Assembly: GCA_030636965.1 (NCBI GenBank)
Contig: DAOVVW010000060.1
Coordinates: 1-6,212, forward strand
DNA length: 6,212 nt
From: Pseudomonadota bacterium
GTDB lineage: Bacteria > BMS3Abin14
Direction: 5' to 3'
A program made the translations under genes and the position numbers. A model generated the notes under the pieces. That model worked only from the letters and a program-made list of their open reading frames with translations, searched no databases and had not been told where the DNA came from. Shown piece after piece: positions 4,842 through 6,212 of the stretch (positions are counted from its first letter, which is position 1; each line of letters starts with the position of its first letter).

Positions 4842-6212
4842 ATGCGATTTCCTACGGGTATTAACACAGACAGCAGGACGGTAAAACGGGGAGGGTTCAC
4901 TTTAGTTGAACTCATGATCGCCCTTCTGATAATGGGGATTCTACTGACCGCCATATACAGGGTATTTCTTTCCCAGGAGAGCATGTTCCGGGCTCAGGAG
5001 CAGGCTGCCGAGATGCAGGAGAACGTAAGGGCTACGTCGGAGTTTCTCCACCAGGAGTTGTCATGGCTGGGTTACGATATACCCGATCTTGCAATTCGTT
5101 ACGCCGGCATCTCACAGGTAATCTATAAGGCCAACCTCCCCAATACGGGCGGGACGGACAGCTTCGTCAGGTACACCTTCGACGCCACCAACGAGAGGAT
5201 AATGAGGGCGGTGGAAACTACTTTGGCCGCAGCCCAGAACGACAACAACCTGAAAGTCCTTGCCAATGACGTTGATTCACTGACCTTCTCGTACTTTGAC
5301 GGATTCGGTGCCCAGTTAACCAATATAACTGCAGGGAATCCGGCCGTCAGTCCCACTAATGATAATGCGCTGTCCACCATCAGGCGCATCCGTTCAACGC
5401 TCGTAGTTAAATCGGCGAGGCCCGACTGGAATTACACTCACCCCACGGTCGGCGATAATTTCAGGAGGAGGTCCGCGGTTGTTGAGGTCAAGACCAGGAA
5501 TATAGAGGACATCTCCGTCGTTACCGGAGGAGGCGGAACAGGGACCTGTTCCTCCTTCATCATGGATGTCTCCAACTACGTTGTAAGCGGTAAGTATTCT
5601 TCGTGTTCCGACCAGCAGGATGAGCTTGCCACAGCGACCCAGACAGTTACCGACAATCCCGAAGTGACCGTTACGGTCGTAGATCCTGACGGCAATCCGG
5701 ATGATAGTACCCCCGTGTCCATCTCTGCGGATCATTATTATATATTCAAGGATTCAGGGGGAAGCGAGAGGAGTGTTATCATTGGCAGAACCAACGGCAT
5801 CGGCAAACTGTACCTGGCTGCAAGTTCCATTGCCGACCCTGCTGAGGGAACCCTGGTTACTGTGACCACCAACTTTACGCCCCCGGAGGCCGGCTGTCTC
5901 CAGCTTTCCCACACGGAAACCCTTACTATAACGAGCGGCATGCCCTCGCGGTTCGATACGCTGGCGCCCTATGATGTCAACGTCCTGGACCTCGAATATG
6001 TCCAACTGGATACGGGTAACAATATATCTCCGCAGCCCGCCGACCTGCCGATCTGTTCGTCAGCGAGCAATGTCGGTGCTAACCTCACAGTCCGCGTGGA
6101 AGACGACTGCAACAACGGGATAGAGGGCGCAACAGTTACCCAGTTAATTACGCGCTCGGGGAAGGGCAGTTGCCAGGCTGCTACAGATGGTCATGGTGAC
6201 GGGACCTACAGC
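4842..6212 (+). CDS. pilW: PilW-type minor pilin with large C-terminal Ig-like extension; 3' end outside window
   Basis: 457 codons are visible with no stop; I checked the frame line by line. Residues 1-18 are the leader (RGG18), then FTLVELMIALLIMGILLTAIY with Phe19 and Glu23. The pilin module, to about 222, has PilW-like features: the long helix SQESMFRAQEQAAEMQENVR (44-63), EFLHQELSWLGYD (67-79), and the closing DNFRRRSAVVEVKTRN (205-220). Known PilW proteins are roughly 250-350 residues and usually end near here. This one continues through a Gly-rich linker (GGGGTGT, 229-235) into threonine/valine-rich beta sequence. Big_1-like stretches appear at about 274-364 (EVTVTVVDPDGNP...GRTNGIGKLYLAA) and 413-457 (NLTVRVEDDCNNGIEGATV...TDGHGDGTYS). 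Cys236, 255, 352, 405, 423 and 444 are all in the extension. The first part predicts pilus-tip incorporation. The extension's role (adhesin, or a domain stabilised outside the cell) is inference. Confidence 0.85.
   Translation, partial: MRFPTGINTDSRTVKRGGFTLVELMIALLIMGILLTAIYRVFLSQESMFRAQEQAAEMQENVRATSEFLHQELSWLGYDIPDLAIRYAGISQVIYKANLPNTGGTDSFVRYTFDATNERIMRAVETTLAAAQNDNNLKVLANDVDSLTFSYFDGFGAQLTNITAGNPAVSPTNDNALSTIRRIRSTLVVKSARPDWNYTHPTVGDNFRRRSAVVEVKTRNIEDISVVTGGGGTGTCSSFIMDVSNYVVSGKYSSCSDQQDELATATQTVTDNPEVTVTVVDPDGNPDDSTPVSISADHYYIFKDSGGSERSVIIGRTNGIGKLYLAASSIADPAEGTLVTVTTNFTPPEAGCLQLSHTETLTITSGMPSRFDTLAPYDVNVLDLEYVQLDTGNNISPQPADLPICSSASNVGANLTVRVEDDCNNGIEGATVTQLITRSGKGSCQAATDGHGDGTYS
5511..6212 (+). 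other. Ig-like C-terminal extension of the PilW-type protein (linker plus at least two beta-sandwich-like units)
   Basis: Residues 224-457 of the PilW-type protein. The two units share a pattern: an opening strand 'VTVxVxDxxxN' (EVTVTVVDPDGNPDDSTPVSISA, starting at 274; NLTVRVEDDCNNGIEGATVT, starting at 414), a variable stretch, then a T(N/D)GxGxxY turn (TNGIGKLY at 317-324; TDGHGDGTY at 448-456). This resembles bacterial Ig-like Big_1 repeats of surface adhesins. The second unit is cut by the window edge, so the total number is unknown. The fold assignment is by pattern only. Confidence 0.55.

Noticed and set aside
5500..5560. Frameshift or gene boundary between the PilW module and the extension
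   Set aside because: The frame is continuous from 4842 to 6212, with no stop codon, no internal start with a ribosome site at the junction and no base-composition break that I can see.
1..6212. Mobile elements, CRISPR arrays, tRNA or other RNA genes
   Set aside because: No terminal repeats, transposase motifs, spaced direct repeats or tRNA-like folds were seen. The window is almost fully coding with a single intergenic gap of about 126 nt.

Overview
The window is one segment of a type IV pilus (T4P) locus with every gene on the + strand. Order: 3' end of a prepilin peptidase gene (pilD type), a two-component pair (membrane sensor kinase and NtrC-family sigma-54 activator), a ~126-nt intergenic region, then three consecutive minor-pilin genes (GspH/FimT type, PilV type, PilW type). 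The last gene runs off the right edge. No RNA gene, mobile element, CRISPR array or transfer scar is visible. Moderate-to-high GC, frequent AGG arginine codons, an NtrC-type activator beside pilin genes and the architecture of the proteins fit a Gram-negative, deltaproteobacteria-like bacterium (Desulfobacterota/Geobacter-like or a related uncultured phylum). The taxonomic call is inference and could be wrong.

Layout: 1-543 is the C-terminal 180 residues of the peptidase, carrying both parts of the aspartate active site. The kinase (519-2195) and response regulator (2185-3561) overlap their upstream genes by 25 and 11 nt, so these three look like one translationally coupled unit. The AT-rich gap 3562-3687 contains a perfect 9-bp dyad and, 45 bp further on, a sequence with the exact GG-N10-GC geometry of a sigma-54 promoter. 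The pilin genes follow with a 4-nt ATGA overlap, then a 21-nt gap with a strong Shine-Dalgarno sequence.

How it may work together: the kinase senses a periplasmic or membrane-proximal signal and phosphorylates the regulator. The regulator, through its AAA+ domain and sigma-54, would switch on the minor-pilin operon that begins right behind its own gene. The peptidase then cleaves the type III leaders, after Gly10, Gly18 and Gly18, so the minor pilins can prime pilus assembly and form the tip.

The most unusual item is the PilW-type protein. After an ordinary pilin module of about 225 residues it continues, in frame through a Gly-rich linker, into at least 230 more residues of beta-rich sequence with bacterial Ig-like (Big_1-like) features. 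All six of its visible cysteines are in this extension. It looks like a minor pilin carrying its own displayed domains, possibly a tip adhesin. The second point of interest is the promoter/dyad arrangement, which suggests a self-contained regulator-target pair.
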